The position numbers and the translations under genes are program-made. Under the pieces are notes generated by a model. That model saw only the letters and a list, made by a program, of their open reading frames with translations, was not told the DNA's origin and made no database searches. From contig NZ_CP035807.1 of NCBI RefSeq assembly GCF_008329945.1, forward strand, positions 3,286,001 through 3,350,000: a stretch of DNA of 64,000 bases, given 5' to 3'. Position 1 is the stretch's first letter. Each line of letters starts with the position of its first letter. The DNA is from Thiospirochaeta perfilievii. Lineage in GTDB: Bacteria; Spirochaetota; Spirochaetia; DSM-2461. Shown here piece after piece: positions 35,451-45,496 of this stretch.

Positions 35451-36227
35451 ATGGATTTAGCTTCAATTGGTGGATTTGTTCTTGGAATGGGTCTTATATT
35501 ATGGGGTATTTTATTTGGTGGTAATGCCCTTGTTCTTTATTGGGATGCCCCTTCTCTAGTTATTGTTGTAGGTGGTTCATTTGCAGGTATGCTTGCAATG
35601 AGCCCTATAAGCCGAATAACAGCTTTAGGAAAACTTTTTGGTGTATTTTTTAATATGCAGGTTTTTAATAAAGAGGAGATTATATCCCAACTTGTAGCAT
35701 TTTCCGAAAGTGCCAGAAAAGAGGGTTTACTAAGTCTAGATGATGCTTTAAATGATGTAGAAGATGACTTTTTACGAGGAGGAATGCGACTTGTTGTTGA
35801 TGGATCAGACCCTGATGTAATTAAATCGGTTTTATATAGTGACCTTGATAAAATAGAGAGTCGTCACCAAAAGGGGATCGATTTTTTTGGAAACTGGGGA
35901 ACTTTAGGTCCAGCATTTGGTATGATCGGTACTCTTATTGGTCTAATTGGTATGATGGCGAATCTTGAGGATATATCCTCTGTTGGTAAAAATATGGGTG
36001 TTGCCTTAATTACAACATTTTACGGTTCAATTTTAGCCAACTTATTTCTTATTCCTATACAGAAAAAACTAGAAGATAAACATCAGGATGAGATGTTAGT
36101 TAAAGAGATTATGGTTGAAGGGATTTTATCAATTCAAGCAGGGGATAACCCAAGAATTCTAGAGCAAAAACTATATACATTCCTTGCCCCAGACGAGAGA
36201 CCGGCAGGTGGTGGCGGAGAGGAGTAA
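35451..36227 (+). CDS. motA: Flagellar motor stator protein MotA
   Basis: A 258-residue inner-membrane stator subunit with four membrane segments (about 5-25, 32-50, 150-172, 180-202). The conserved FGNWGTLGPAFGMIGTLIGL and NMGVALITTFYGSILANL stretches frame the ion channel, and the loop with RKEGLLSLDDA and DFLRGGMRLVVDG contacts FliG. MotB follows after 3 nt. Confidence 0.96.
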   Translation: MDLASIGGFVLGMGLILWGILFGGNALVLYWDAPSLVIVVGGSFAGMLAMSPISRITALGKLFGVFFNMQVFNKEEIISQLVAFSESARKEGLLSLDDALNDVEDDFLRGGMRLVVDGSDPDVIKSVLYSDLDKIESRHQKGIDFFGNWGTLGPAFGMIGTLIGLIGMMANLEDISSVGKNMGVALITTFYGSILANLFLIPIQKKLEDKHQDEMLVKEIMVEGILSIQAGDNPRILEQKLYTFLAPDERPAGGGGEE

Positions 36228-36230
36228 TAT

Positions 36231-36965
36231 ATGGCTGATCCTGAACAAAAAAAATGCCCCAAATGTGAAGATGGAGCTCCAGCTTGGCTTGCAACATATG
36301 GGGACATGGTAACACTTTTAATGTGTTTCTTTGTTATTTTAATGAACCCTGAAGCTATAGATGGTGCAAGATTAGAGCTGATTTTGGCATCTTTTACAGG
36401 TTTAGGTCCCCTAGAAGGTGGTAATACCCTAGAGGTTGGAAACTTAGCTGAACTAGGTAACTCTGTAATGACCCTACCATCAACAGCAAAGGGTCGTGGA
36501 TTAGATAAGGCTAGGCAGAGTGCAGTAAGTCTATTCTCTCCTGAAATTAAATCTAAACAAGTTATGATTAAAGAGGATGAGAGAGGGTTAGTTATATCCC
36601 TTGCAGGGGATTCCTTTTTTAGACCTGCTAGTGCAGAGGTTGATATAGAGAGATCCAGGGAGACTTTGAAAAAAGCAGCAGATCTTCTAAGTAGTTCCCT
36701 ATTAAGCGATAGAAAGTTTAGAATAGAGGGACATACAGATTCAGGGGCTGTTGATCCAAATGGTAAATGGCCAAGTAACTGGGAATTAGCTAGTGCAAGA
36801 AGTAATAATGTATTAAAATATTTAGTAGAATTTGGTTCCGATGAGAGTCAATTTAGTACAGCATCTTTTGCTGATACAGTTCCTGTGGATACAAGTGGAA
36901 CTCCAGAAGGGGATGCATATAATAGAAGGGTTGAAATAGTTGTTTTAGCCGATGGACATTTATAA
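36231..36965 (+). CDS. motB: Flagellar motor stator protein MotB
   Basis: A 244-residue partner of MotA. PAWLATYGDMVTLLMCFFVILM is its single membrane segment; the Asp in YGDM is the ion-carrying residue. The periplasmic OmpA-like domain binds peptidoglycan through FRIEGHTDSGAV and NWELASARSNNVLKYL. A 72-bp gap with a possible promoter separates it from fliL. Confidence 0.96.
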   Translation: MADPEQKKCPKCEDGAPAWLATYGDMVTLLMCFFVILMNPEAIDGARLELILASFTGLGPLEGGNTLEVGNLAELGNSVMTLPSTAKGRGLDKARQSAVSLFSPEIKSKQVMIKEDERGLVISLAGDSFFRPASAEVDIERSRETLKKAADLLSSSLLSDRKFRIEGHTDSGAVDPNGKWPSNWELASARSNNVLKYLVEFGSDESQFSTASFADTVPVDTSGTPEGDAYNRRVEIVVLADGHL

Positions 36966-36984
36966 GGTAAATAGTTTTATCTAT

Positions 36985-37013
36985 TTGCATTATGTGAATT
37001 TTTCTGATATTGT
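36985..37013 (+). promoter_or_regulatory. Possible internal promoter before fliL
   Basis: TTGCAT, 17 bp and TATTGT in the 72-bp motB-fliL gap, which is unusually long for this operon. It is 24 bp upstream of the fliL ATG. Confidence 0.4.
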
Positions 37014-37037
37014 AAAAAAATATGATAGGTGTAGTTT

Positions 37038-37604
37038 ATGTCTGATGAAGAAGAGTTATCAAACGCTATAGAAGGTGATGATGGTTTTGATGCTGGTGGT
37101 GGTGTTCCATCTGCTGGTAGTAAGTCCAAAAGTGGTCTTGTAAAAATATTAACATGGGTTGTAGGTATAATTTGTGGTACAATATTTATTGTTACTGTAG
37201 TTGTTATAACAATTAAGGTTATAGATAGGGGTAATCAGTCCCAAAGTTTTGCCCAAGTATCTGAAGAGTACAACGCAAAACCTCCAATAATGGTTTTTTA
37301 TGGATCTAATATGCCTCAAATACGGGGTAGAACTGCGGATAAAGTTCCTCAATCCTTTATTATAGAGTTAGATTTAGGTTATCCTGAGAGTATAAAAGAA
37401 GCTCTTTCAACTGAGATAACCTTAAGATTACCAGCAATTGTGGATCTGATTAGAAGTTATTTTAATAGTAAAAAGGCTGAAGAGTTATCCTACGAGAATG
37501 AGGAATTTTTAAAACTTCAGTTAAAAGAGAAAATAAATAGAATTTTAACCAATGGTCCTATTGAGACTGTTGTTTTTACAAAAAAAGATATATTTGCTTA
37601 TTAA
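37038..37604 (+). CDS. fliL: Flagellar basal body protein FliL
   Basis: A 188-residue single-pass protein that surrounds and stabilises the stator. It has an acidic N-terminus, a membrane segment at about 36-60 (WVVGIICGTIFIVTVVVITI) and a periplasmic SPFH-like domain ending in EKINRILTNGPIETVVFTKK. It is located between motB and fliM as in other spirochaetes. Confidence 0.93.
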   Translation: MSDEEELSNAIEGDDGFDAGGGVPSAGSKSKSGLVKILTWVVGIICGTIFIVTVVVITIKVIDRGNQSQSFAQVSEEYNAKPPIMVFYGSNMPQIRGRTADKVPQSFIIELDLGYPESIKEALSTEITLRLPAIVDLIRSYFNSKKAEELSYENEEFLKLQLKEKINRILTNGPIETVVFTKKDIFAY

Positions 37605-37617
37605 GGTTGGATAGTAG

Positions 37618-38646
37618 ATGACAGAAGTTCTTTCCCAGGATGAGATAGACCAATTATTGACGGTTATTTCAGCCGGGGATGTTGAAGGTGAAGATACAAA
37701 ACAGATCACAGATAGAAAAAACATAAAGATTTATGATTTTAAACGTCCTGATAAATTCTCAAAGGATCAGATAAGAACAGTTTCGGTTATGCATGATGCA
37801 TTTGCTAGGCATACAACTACTTCTCTATCTGCAATGTTAAGGTCATTGGTAAATGTACATGTTGCCTCTGTAGACCAGTTAACATATGAAGAGTTTATAC
37901 GATCTATCCCATCAACTACAGCTCTGGCTCTAATTAATATGGACCCTTTAAAGGGTTCAGCAATTTTAGAGATAGATCCAGCTATTACATTTTCAATGAT
38001 TGATAGACTTTTTGGTGGCCCTGGGGAGAACTCTAAGGTTAACCGTGAGTTAAGTGATATTGAGCAATCAGTTATTGAGAGTATAATCGTAAGAATTTTA
38101 GGTAACCTTCGGGAGGCATGGTCCCAGGTAATAGATTTAAGACCAAGGCTTGGTAATATTGAGACTAATCCTCAGTTTGCTCAAATAGTTCCACCAACGG
38201 AGATGGTTATTTTAGTAACACTAGAGACTAGAATAGAGGATGTAGAGGGAATGATGAACTTTTGTATTCCATATCTAACTCTAGAGCCAATTATATCTAA
38301 ACTTTCAGCACAATTTATGTATTCAACAATTAGACGTGGTTCCACTACGGAAAATTTAAACATATTAAAAGAGTCACTTTCTGTTATAGATGTTCTACTT
38401 TCTGCCGAAATAGGTAGTATGGAACTACCTGTAAGGGATGTAATATCAATACAGCCTGGGGATACCATACGACTACCAAATGTAAAGATTGGAGATCCTA
38501 TGATCTTAAAAATTGGTAATAAGGCCAAATTTAAGTGTAGGCCAGGAATGGTTGGTAACTCTGTTGCAGTACAGGTTACTGAAAAACTAGAAGATATTAC
38601 ACCAGAAGAATTTGAAGAGTTAACAGGGGAGGATATTGACGAATGA
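37618..38646 (+). CDS. fliM: Flagellar motor switch protein FliM
   Basis: A 342-residue C-ring protein. The N-terminal EVLSQDEIDQLL peptide binds CheY-P, the middle CheC-like domain contacts FliG (NMDPLKGSAILEIDPAITF), and the C-terminal SpoA domain (IQPGDTIRLPNV) joins FliY/FliN. It overlaps fliY by 4 nt. Confidence 0.97.
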   Translation: MTEVLSQDEIDQLLTVISAGDVEGEDTKQITDRKNIKIYDFKRPDKFSKDQIRTVSVMHDAFARHTTTSLSAMLRSLVNVHVASVDQLTYEEFIRSIPSTTALALINMDPLKGSAILEIDPAITFSMIDRLFGGPGENSKVNRELSDIEQSVIESIIVRILGNLREAWSQVIDLRPRLGNIETNPQFAQIVPPTEMVILVTLETRIEDVEGMMNFCIPYLTLEPIISKLSAQFMYSTIRRGSTTENLNILKESLSVIDVLLSAEIGSMELPVRDVISIQPGDTIRLPNVKIGDPMILKIGNKAKFKCRPGMVGNSVAVQVTEKLEDITPEEFEELTGEDIDE

Positions 38647-39824
38647 TGAGTGACGGTTCACTATCGCAAGATGAAATAGATGCATTATTATTCCAAGGAG
38701 GCAGTGATTCATTAGATGATTCATCTACTCCTAATATAACAGAGGCGGATAAGGATAATGTTCTCTCTTTAATAGATAAAACTAAAGAATCAATTTCAAA
38801 TACGCTATCTGGAATGTTAGGGAAAAGTGTAAAACTCTCTCTAGGTTCTGCAGATATTACAAATAAAAGTTCACTTTTATCTAAACTGCCAGATGAAATG
38901 GTAGAGATAAAACTGGATTACAGTGGAGAGGCTCCAGGAGAGCATCTATATATAACAGAAAAAGATGATGCCTTAAAAATTGCAGGATTAATGTCTGGGC
39001 AAGATGGATTAGAACTTGATGCGATGGCACTTGCATCTATTGGTGAAGCGATTTCTCAAATAACTGGAACTCTTTTAACATCAATAGAGAGGGAGGCTAA
39101 AAAAAATGTCTCTCCATCAGCTCCAGAGGCTCAAAAAGTTCCAAAGGCGATGGTTAGATTCCCAGATGGCGATTTTGTATCAATTGAATTAATTCTAAAT
39201 ATCGAAGGGGATGGAACTGTTAAGTTTTATGAAATTTTTGATTCATCAATTGTTACAGCTTTAAACTTTCTTCCCCAGGATATCCCCCAAGCTCCTTCCT
39301 ATATGGGTAATCAACAGCAACAACCACAACAGCAGCAACAGCAACAGCAGCAACCTATGAATATGGGGCAAAACCAACAGATGAATATGGGGATGGGACA
39401 AAACCAGCAGATGAATATGGGACAGAACCAACAAAATCAGATGGGAATGGGTCAAAATCCACAGATGATGGGTGGAGGTATGTATCAACAACCTATGTAT
39501 CAGCAGCAGAATGTTCAAGGTGTTCAATATCCAAATCTAAATCAAGTTGATCTAAGTGGTATAGATAGTAGAAATATCGGCCTATTAATGGATGTTTCCA
39601 TGGAGCTTACCGTTGAACTTGGTAGGACTAAGTGGCAAATCAAGGAGATTCTAGGTATTGGTGAAGGTACAATTATCGAGTTAGATAAGTTAGCTGGGGA
39701 ACCGGTTGATATTCTTGTAAATAAAAACTTAATAGCCAGAGGGGAGGTTGTTGTTATTGACGAGAACTTTGGTGTAAGGGTTACTGAAATTGTATCTGCG
39801 GGAGCTAAATCCGTTGAGAATTAG
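38643..39824 (+). CDS. fliY: Flagellar motor switch protein FliY/FliN with Gln/Met-rich linker
   Basis: A 393-residue switch protein. An N-terminal LSQDEIDALLF peptide like that of FliM is followed by a CheC/CheX-like domain (about 30-210), a low-complexity linker rich in Gln, Met, Asn and Gly (about 220-285), and a C-terminal SpoA/FliN domain (MDVSMELTVELGRTKWQIKE). Whether the CheC-like part keeps CheY-P phosphatase activity is uncertain. Translation is coupled to fliM by an ATGATGA overlap. Confidence 0.94.
   Translation: MMSDGSLSQDEIDALLFQGGSDSLDDSSTPNITEADKDNVLSLIDKTKESISNTLSGMLGKSVKLSLGSADITNKSSLLSKLPDEMVEIKLDYSGEAPGEHLYITEKDDALKIAGLMSGQDGLELDAMALASIGEAISQITGTLLTSIEREAKKNVSPSAPEAQKVPKAMVRFPDGDFVSIELILNIEGDGTVKFYEIFDSSIVTALNFLPQDIPQAPSYMGNQQQQPQQQQQQQQQPMNMGQNQQMNMGMGQNQQMNMGQNQQNQMGMGQNPQMMGGGMYQQPMYQQQNVQGVQYPNLNQVDLSGIDSRNIGLLMDVSMELTVELGRTKWQIKEILGIGEGTIIELDKLAGEPVDILVNKNLIARGEVVVIDENFGVRVTEIVSAGAKSVEN
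39312..39506 (+). repeat. Low-complexity Gln/MNMGQNQQ repeats inside fliY
   Basis: CAA/CAG codon runs give about eight consecutive Gln, then imperfect copies of a MNMGQNQQ-like unit. Such a tract can change length by slippage and forms the flexible linker between the CheC-like and FliN domains. Confidence 0.8.
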
Positions 39825-40386
39825 AACATTAATAGTGATATTTCTATTCTCAATAAATTTTACTATCTTCTCTCAAGAGGGTAATGAAACAAAAAGAGAT
39901 GAAGTTGATGAGACTAAGTTAAGCTTAACTGAGAATGCGAATAATACCCCTGAATTAGGTAATAATACCGTGGGGGTAAGGGACTACTTAGTCGTAGTTT
40001 TTGTATTAATACTAGTTATAGCTGCTCTTTACTTTGTTCTTAAGGTAATAAAAAAAGTTGGTGGTAATAGGGTAGGATTAGATAATGATTTAATACATGT
40101 TATATCAACAAAGGCTTTAAAGGGAACAACAGCCTTACATTTAGTTGAGGTTGGTAATCAGGTTTTTTTAATTGGAGCTACAGATAACAGTATTAACCCG
40201 ATAGCAGAGATTACTGATAAGGAGACAAGGGATATGATTTCCTTAAATCTCTCCAGTGATAATGTACCACAAACATCTTTTTTTCAGTTTTTTTCAGATA
40301 AATTAAAAAGTAATAATATTGAAGAATCTAGTGAGCAGGCAACTCCCAAGGTTCAAACTAATAAGGATAAATTAGATAGATATTAA
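39814..40386 (+). CDS. fliO: Flagellar export protein FliO (FliZ-like)
   Basis: A type III export assembly factor. A signal-like segment (IRTLIVIFLFSINFTIFS) and a second membrane segment (VRDYLVVVFVLILVIAALYF) precede a cytoplasmic domain HVISTKALKGTTALHLVEVG...FLIGATDNSI typical of FliO. I place the start at TTG 39814, 9 nt after GGGAG and overlapping the end of fliY. An upstream TTG at 39790 would lengthen it by eight residues without a ribosome site. Confidence 0.85.
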   Translation: MRIRTLIVIFLFSINFTIFSQEGNETKRDEVDETKLSLTENANNTPELGNNTVGVRDYLVVVFVLILVIAALYFVLKVIKKVGGNRVGLDNDLIHVISTKALKGTTALHLVEVGNQVFLIGATDNSINPIAEITDKETRDMISLNLSSDNVPQTSFFQFFSDKLKSNNIEESSEQATPKVQTNKDKLDRY

Positions 40387-40406
40387 TTTCACCTACTGGG
40401 GGGGAG

Positions 40407-41201
40407 ATGAAAAAGTTTCTACTTATAATAGCTCTATTTTTAGCTGTTTTTAATATAAGTGCACAGGAGAATAATCCTGATGGTACAACAACTTTTGAAG
40501 AGGGGAATACTACACTTAACTCTATACCTTTTATTGATCTTGCAGTTAGGTCTCCAGAGGATAATAGGGAGGTAGCACTCTCTATACAACTTCTACTATT
40601 TTTAACTATATTAACCCTCTCACCAACTCTATTAGTCCTATTAACAGGTTTTTTGCGTATAGCAATTGTTCTAGACTTTGTAAAAAAAGCTCTCTCTCTA
40701 CAACAGGTCCCTCCTAACTCCGTTATTTTTGGTATAGCCCTCTTTGTTACATCATTTGTAATGTGGCCAGTATTTACTCAGATGTACGATAATGGATTTA
40801 AGCCATTTAGTGAAGGACAGATCGATACAACTCAGATGCTTAATGAGGTAGAGAAACCTATAAGACTATTTATGTTTAGGCAGTTAGATGGACACTATGA
40901 TAATGTTGAACTGTTTATGAGCCTACGGGATCTTCCTGCTCCAAACAATTTATCTGAAGTACCAACACATATATTAATACCAGCTTTTGTTATAAATGAG
41001 TTAACAGTAGCTTTTAAAATGGGTATATTAATATATCTACCATTTATAATTATAGATATGATAGTTGCATCAACACTGATGTCAATGGGGATGATCATGT
41101 TACCTCCAGTAATGATATCAATGCCATTTAAGCTTATTCTGTTTATATTAGTAGATGGTTGGAGTTTAATTGTATCATCCTTAGTTAGAAGTATCTTGTA
41201 G
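40407..41201 (+). CDS. fliP: Flagellar type III export protein FliP
   Basis: A 264-residue export-gate subunit with a cleavable signal peptide (KKFLLIIALFLAVFNISA), then LTGFLRIAIVLDFVKKALSL, IFGIALFVTSFVMWPVF, and the C-terminal MGMIMLPPVMISMPFKLILF hairpin. A long GGGGG ribosome site precedes the ATG. It starts the fliP-fliQ-fliR gate block. Confidence 0.96.
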   Translation: MKKFLLIIALFLAVFNISAQENNPDGTTTFEEGNTTLNSIPFIDLAVRSPEDNREVALSIQLLLFLTILTLSPTLLVLLTGFLRIAIVLDFVKKALSLQQVPPNSVIFGIALFVTSFVMWPVFTQMYDNGFKPFSEGQIDTTQMLNEVEKPIRLFMFRQLDGHYDNVELFMSLRDLPAPNNLSEVPTHILIPAFVINELTVAFKMGILIYLPFIIIDMIVASTLMSMGMIMLPPVMISMPFKLILFILVDGWSLIVSSLVRSIL

Positions 41202-41209
41202 GAGGAATC

Positions 41210-41476
41210 ATGGATAGTGCTATGATAACAGAGATTGTTAAACAATCAATTATTACAATAATTTTAGTAGCTGCACCAGTCTTATTAATAAGTATGATTG
41301 TAGGTCTTATTGTCTCCATATTTCAAGCAACAACTTCTATCCAAGATCAAACCTTGACTTTTGTACCAAAAATTATGGCTATTTTTGGAACATTAATTGT
41401 ATTTGGACCTTGGATGGGGGAGACTGTAATTGATAAAACCCTTTGGATCTTTGGACTAATAGCAGAAGTTAGTTAG
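41210..41476 (+). CDS. fliQ: Flagellar type III export protein FliQ
   Basis: An 88-residue protein with two membrane helices; it forms the outer part of the export gate. Conserved residues are in GLIVSIFQATTSIQDQTLTF and VPKIMAIFG. FliR begins immediately after the stop. Confidence 0.95.
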   Translation: MDSAMITEIVKQSIITIILVAAPVLLISMIVGLIVSIFQATTSIQDQTLTFVPKIMAIFGTLIVFGPWMGETVIDKTLWIFGLIAEVS

Positions 41477-42261
41477 ATGTTTTTAGAGAGTCTAGCAAAT
41501 AACTCCGAAATCTATTTTCTCATTTTTGCAAGAATAATTGCCCTGTTTATGACGTCTCCTATTTTATCAAATGCAGTTGTTCCAGGAGTAGTAAGGAATT
41601 CACTAGCCCTAATGATAACTATAGTTATATATCCATTTGCAAAGGAGTATATGATACCAGACGATGCAATTTCCTTTTTTTTCTAGCCCTTGGTGAGGTT
41701 GCCCTTGGGATTATTACTGGTTTTTTTATTACGATTATATTTGCTATATTTCAATTAGCTGGTCAGATGTTTGCAGTTCAGATGGGTTTTGGTGCATCCC
41801 AGGTATTTGACCCAATGGCCCAGGTACAGATCCCTGTAATTGGTCAACTCTTTAACTTTGTTGCACTATTTATTTTTATTACAACTGGGGCTTTTCAAAA
41901 AATATTTATAATTGGAATTGTAAGATCCATAGAGTTTGTAAAGGCAACAGACTTAATAGTACAACAGGAGTTTTTATTAGATAGAGCTATTTATGCCTTT
42001 AGTACACTATTTTCCCAGGCTCTAATTATAGCTTTCCCAATGTTAGGCACATTGATACTTCTATCTGTAACAATGGGTTTGTTGGCTAAAGCGTCACCAC
42101 AAATGAATCTTATGATGGTTGGTTTCCCAATTCAAATTACAATTGGTTTTGTTATGATAGCCTTTTCTCTGCCATATTTAATCGAAAAGTTTAGTATAAT
42201 TTTAGATAATAACTTCTACTTTATTGCAGAGATATTCTCTAGGGTTGCAAACTATGAGTAG
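41477..42261 (+). pseudogene. fliR: Flagellar type III export protein FliR, disrupted by one -1 frameshift
   Basis: The frame begins as normal FliR (ESLANNSEIYFLIFARIIAL) but stops at 41686 after IPDDAISFFF. Adding one T to the T8 run at 41675-41682 continues as LALGEVALGIITGFFITIIF. It then joins the frame with MFAVQMGFGASQVFDPMAQV and runs to the normal FliR end at 42261, about 261 residues in total. FliR is required for flagellar export and everything around it is intact, so a sequencing error is more likely than a true mutation; a slippage-type phase switch is another possibility. The 3' end overlaps flhB by 8 nt. Confidence 0.9.
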
Positions 42262-43387
42262 GGATCTATATTATAAATATGGTGAAGTTGACCTTCCTTA
42301 TATAGGGCTTCAATGGTTTGCTGCAGAGGATGAAGGTCGAACTGAGGACGCCACAGAGCAGAAAAAAAAGAAGAGTAGGGAGGAAGGGAAAGTTGCAAAG
42401 TCATCTGAACTTGTAGCAGCCCTTGTTGTACTTCTGCCTATATCTACACTAGGTATATTAGGCTCTTTTTTTTGGGGAAGACTATACTCAATGATGAGGT
42501 TTTACCTATCTAATATCGATAGGTTTGAACTTATGGAGTTTGGTACTTTAATACCAAGTTTTTTTAGTTATTACGGCTCTGTAGTAGGGCCTATTGCCAT
42601 AATTGCGGTGATCTCAGCAATACTAGCGAACCTATTACAGGTTGGGTTTCTTTTTACTACAAAGGCTATTGAGCCAAAGTTCGAAAAAATAGCTCCAAAT
42701 ATTGGGAAATATATAACCAAGACCTTATTTTCTATGGAAGCTGTTTATAATTTATTAAAATCAATTTTTAAGATAGGAATCATTGGATTTTTAGCTTATC
42801 TTAATGTAAAATCAATTATGCCAAATTTGGTGGTTCTTATGAATCACTCTATAACGGAGTCATTTTCATTAATTGCAGGAACAGCTTTTAAGATGATGAT
42901 CCAAGCTGCTGTTATTATGCTTGCTATATCTATACCTGATTACCTTTTTCAAAGGAATCAGCATTTAGACTCTATAAAGATGAGTAAGCAGGAAGTTAAA
43001 GAGGAGTATAAGCAGATGGAGGGAGACCCCCAAATTAAAGGTAGACTTAAGCAGAAGATGCAAGAGATATTAAATAGTACTATGATACAAAACGTACCAA
43101 AGGCTGATGTAGTTGTTACAAACCCTACTCACTTTGCAGTAGCATTAGAGTATGATAGTCAGACCATGATAGCTCCAAGAGTTAGCGCTAAGGGTCAGGA
43201 TAATATTGCACTTAATATTAAACAGGTTGCAAAGGATAATGGAGTTCCTATTATTGAGAATAAACCATTGGCTAGGGGTTTATATGCAGATACTGAAATA
43301 GGGGATACGGTTCCTGATAAGTATTGGAGTATAGTTGCAACAGTATTAGCGGAAGTTAAGAGAATTGATAAAAGTATTAGGGGTTAA
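42254..43387 (+). CDS. flhB: Flagellar export switch protein FlhB
   Basis: A 377-residue protein with an N-terminal RTEDATEQKKKKSREEGKVA motif, four membrane segments and a cytoplasmic autocleavage domain with NPTH in VVVTNPTHFAVALEYD. Cleavage between Asn and Pro switches export from hook to filament substrates. I use the ATG at 42254, which overlaps the fliR stop by 8 nt; a TTG at 42224 would also be in frame. Confidence 0.95.
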   Translation: MSRDLYYKYGEVDLPYIGLQWFAAEDEGRTEDATEQKKKKSREEGKVAKSSELVAALVVLLPISTLGILGSFFWGRLYSMMRFYLSNIDRFELMEFGTLIPSFFSYYGSVVGPIAIIAVISAILANLLQVGFLFTTKAIEPKFEKIAPNIGKYITKTLFSMEAVYNLLKSIFKIGIIGFLAYLNVKSIMPNLVVLMNHSITESFSLIAGTAFKMMIQAAVIMLAISIPDYLFQRNQHLDSIKMSKQEVKEEYKQMEGDPQIKGRLKQKMQEILNSTMIQNVPKADVVVTNPTHFAVALEYDSQTMIAPRVSAKGQDNIALNIKQVAKDNGVPIIENKPLARGLYADTEIGDTVPDKYWSIVATVLAEVKRIDKSIRG

Positions 43388-43398
43388 TTGTAAATAAG

Positions 43399-45417
43399 AT
43401 GGCAAGTATTGGTGACAATGTAAAAAAAGTATTAGGTGGAAATACCGGGGATTTTGCCCTTGCATTTGGTATTATTGGTTTAATTGCAATTATTGTAATT
43501 CCAATGCCTACCGGCTTTTTAGATTTTTTAATGATTTTAAATATAGCAGGTTCAATAGTTATTATTTTAACTGTAATATATTCTAGAAGTGCATTAGATT
43601 TCTCACTATTTCCAACCATGTTATTAACCTCAACAATTTTTGGTCTATCACTAAATATCGCTTCTACAAGGCTTATTTTAACAAAGGGTATTAACTTCTC
43701 TGGAAGAATGGTTAGGGCCTTTGCTACAGTTGTTGTTGGAACAAGTGGGGCTGAGGGTTTAGTTGTAGGAATTGTAATATTTATAATAATTATAGTAGTG
43801 CAGTTTATGGTTATTACTAAGGGAGCTACTAGGGTTGCAGAAGTTGCTGCAAGATTTAGTTTAGATGCTCTTCCTGGAAAACAGATGTCAATAGAGGCTG
43901 AGTTTAATTCAGGTTCATTAACCGAGGATGAAGCTAGAAAGAAGAAGGAAGACCTACAAAAAGAGGTTAACTTTTATGGTGCTATGGATGGTGCTAGTAA
44001 GTTTATATCTGGGTCGGTAAAAGCTGGCCTTGCAATAACTTTTATTAATATAATTGCCGGTTTTATTATTGGGATAAGTATTCGTGGCGAGGCCGCAGGA
44101 GCTGCTGCTGAGGTATATACCCGTTTAACAATTGGTGATGGTTTAGTATCCCAGGTTCCAACCCTATTAATATCATTTGCAACAGGTTTAATGGTAACAA
44201 GATCCATATCAGATGGTACTTTTAGTGCCGATGTTAAAAATCAATTTACAAGAACTTCAAATATCTACTGGGTTGCATCAGTATTTTTATTATTATTATC
44301 TTTTATTAAGGGTTTTCCTTGGTACTTATTGGCACCTTTATCAGTCCTAAGTGGATATTTTGGTTATGTTTTAAGCCGTGGGGAGAGAATTAAAGAGGAA
44401 AATATTAAAAAAGAGGAAGAACAGAAAGCCAATAGTGTAACTAAAGAGCCAGAAGAGATGGCTCCTGTTGTCCCCTTAGATCCTCTAGCCTTAGAGTTAG
44501 GGTATGGCCTTATTCCCCTTGTAGATCAAGAACATGGAGCAGAACTTCTTAACAGAATTACAAAAATTAGAAGGGAAGCTGCCCTAGATTTAGGTTTGGT
44601 TGTTCCTCGAATTAGAATTGTAGATAATATGAGATTAGAACCAGCTGAATACTCCTTTAAGATTAGGGGGGTATCAGTAGGTAAGGGAATAATTAATTTA
44701 GGACAGTACTTGGCTATAAACCCGGGAGGGGAGAGGGAAGAGTTACCAGGTTCCCACACCACAGACCCAACCTTTGGGCTTCCAGCTATTTGGATAAATG
44801 ATGACGTAAGGGATACTGCGGAGAGGGCTGGATATACAGTTGTAGACTCGCCATCAATTATCGCAACCCATCTAACAGAGATTATTCGTAACTTTGCCCA
44901 TGAAATTTTAGGTAGGCAAGAGGTTAAGTCCATAGTTGATGCTCTTAAAGAGAACTTTTCAGCAGTTGTTGAGGAAGTTAATAAGGAGTTTAGTATTGGG
45001 GATGTACAAAAAGTTTTACAAGGCTTATTAAAGGAGCAGGTTTCAATTAGAAATATAGTCTCGATTTTAGAGACAATGAGTGACTATTCTGGAATTACTA
45101 AGGATACAAACTATTTAATTGAAAAAGTTAGACAATCCCTTGGTAGGCAGATATGTCAACAATACATTAGTGATGACAACATATTACACGTAATTACAAT
45201 TGAACCATCCTTTGAACAGGAGATAATTGACTCCGCAATGGAGACTACTTCCGGGCGTATTGCAGCCCTATCCCCTGATCGGCAGAGACTTTGGATAAAT
45301 AGTTTAACAAATGTTATGAATAATGTTGGAAACATGGGCTTTTATCCTGTATTATTATGCTCAGAATCGGCTAGGCCAATTGTTAAAAAAGTATTGAGAG
45401 GGATATTGCAGACTTAG
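43399..45417 (+). CDS. flhA: Flagellar export gate protein FlhA (C-terminus frameshifted)
   Basis: The export gate and docking platform: eight membrane segments in the first 330 residues, the FHIPEP-family MPTGFLDFLMILNIAGSIVI and TMLLTSTIFGLSLNIASTRL motifs, and a large cytoplasmic domain that binds chaperones. As read it ends at 672 residues with RPIVKKVLRGILQT. Adding one A to the A6 run at 45385-45390 gives KKSIERDIADLAVLSVHEIS and then VKVESLGYVSLEEVST, ending at 45500. That is the normal FlhA C-terminus, with a stop overlapping the flhF start. A homopolymer error is therefore likely; the real gene probably spans 43399-45500. Confidence 0.95.
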   Translation: MASIGDNVKKVLGGNTGDFALAFGIIGLIAIIVIPMPTGFLDFLMILNIAGSIVIILTVIYSRSALDFSLFPTMLLTSTIFGLSLNIASTRLILTKGINFSGRMVRAFATVVVGTSGAEGLVVGIVIFIIIIVVQFMVITKGATRVAEVAARFSLDALPGKQMSIEAEFNSGSLTEDEARKKKEDLQKEVNFYGAMDGASKFISGSVKAGLAITFINIIAGFIIGISIRGEAAGAAAEVYTRLTIGDGLVSQVPTLLISFATGLMVTRSISDGTFSADVKNQFTRTSNIYWVASVFLLLLSFIKGFPWYLLAPLSVLSGYFGYVLSRGERIKEENIKKEEEQKANSVTKEPEEMAPVVPLDPLALELGYGLIPLVDQEHGAELLNRITKIRREAALDLGLVVPRIRIVDNMRLEPAEYSFKIRGVSVGKGIINLGQYLAINPGGEREELPGSHTTDPTFGLPAIWINDDVRDTAERAGYTVVDSPSIIATHLTEIIRNFAHEILGRQEVKSIVDALKENFSAVVEEVNKEFSIGDVQKVLQGLLKEQVSIRNIVSILETMSDYSGITKDTNYLIEKVRQSLGRQICQQYISDDNILHVITIEPSFEQEIIDSAMETTSGRIAALSPDRQRLWINSLTNVMNNVGNMGFYPVLLCSESARPIVKKVLRGILQT

Positions 45418-45496
45418 CAGTATTATCAGTTCATGAAATATCTGAAAAGGTTAAGGTTGAATCCCTTGGATATGTATCATTAGAGGAAGTTAGCAC

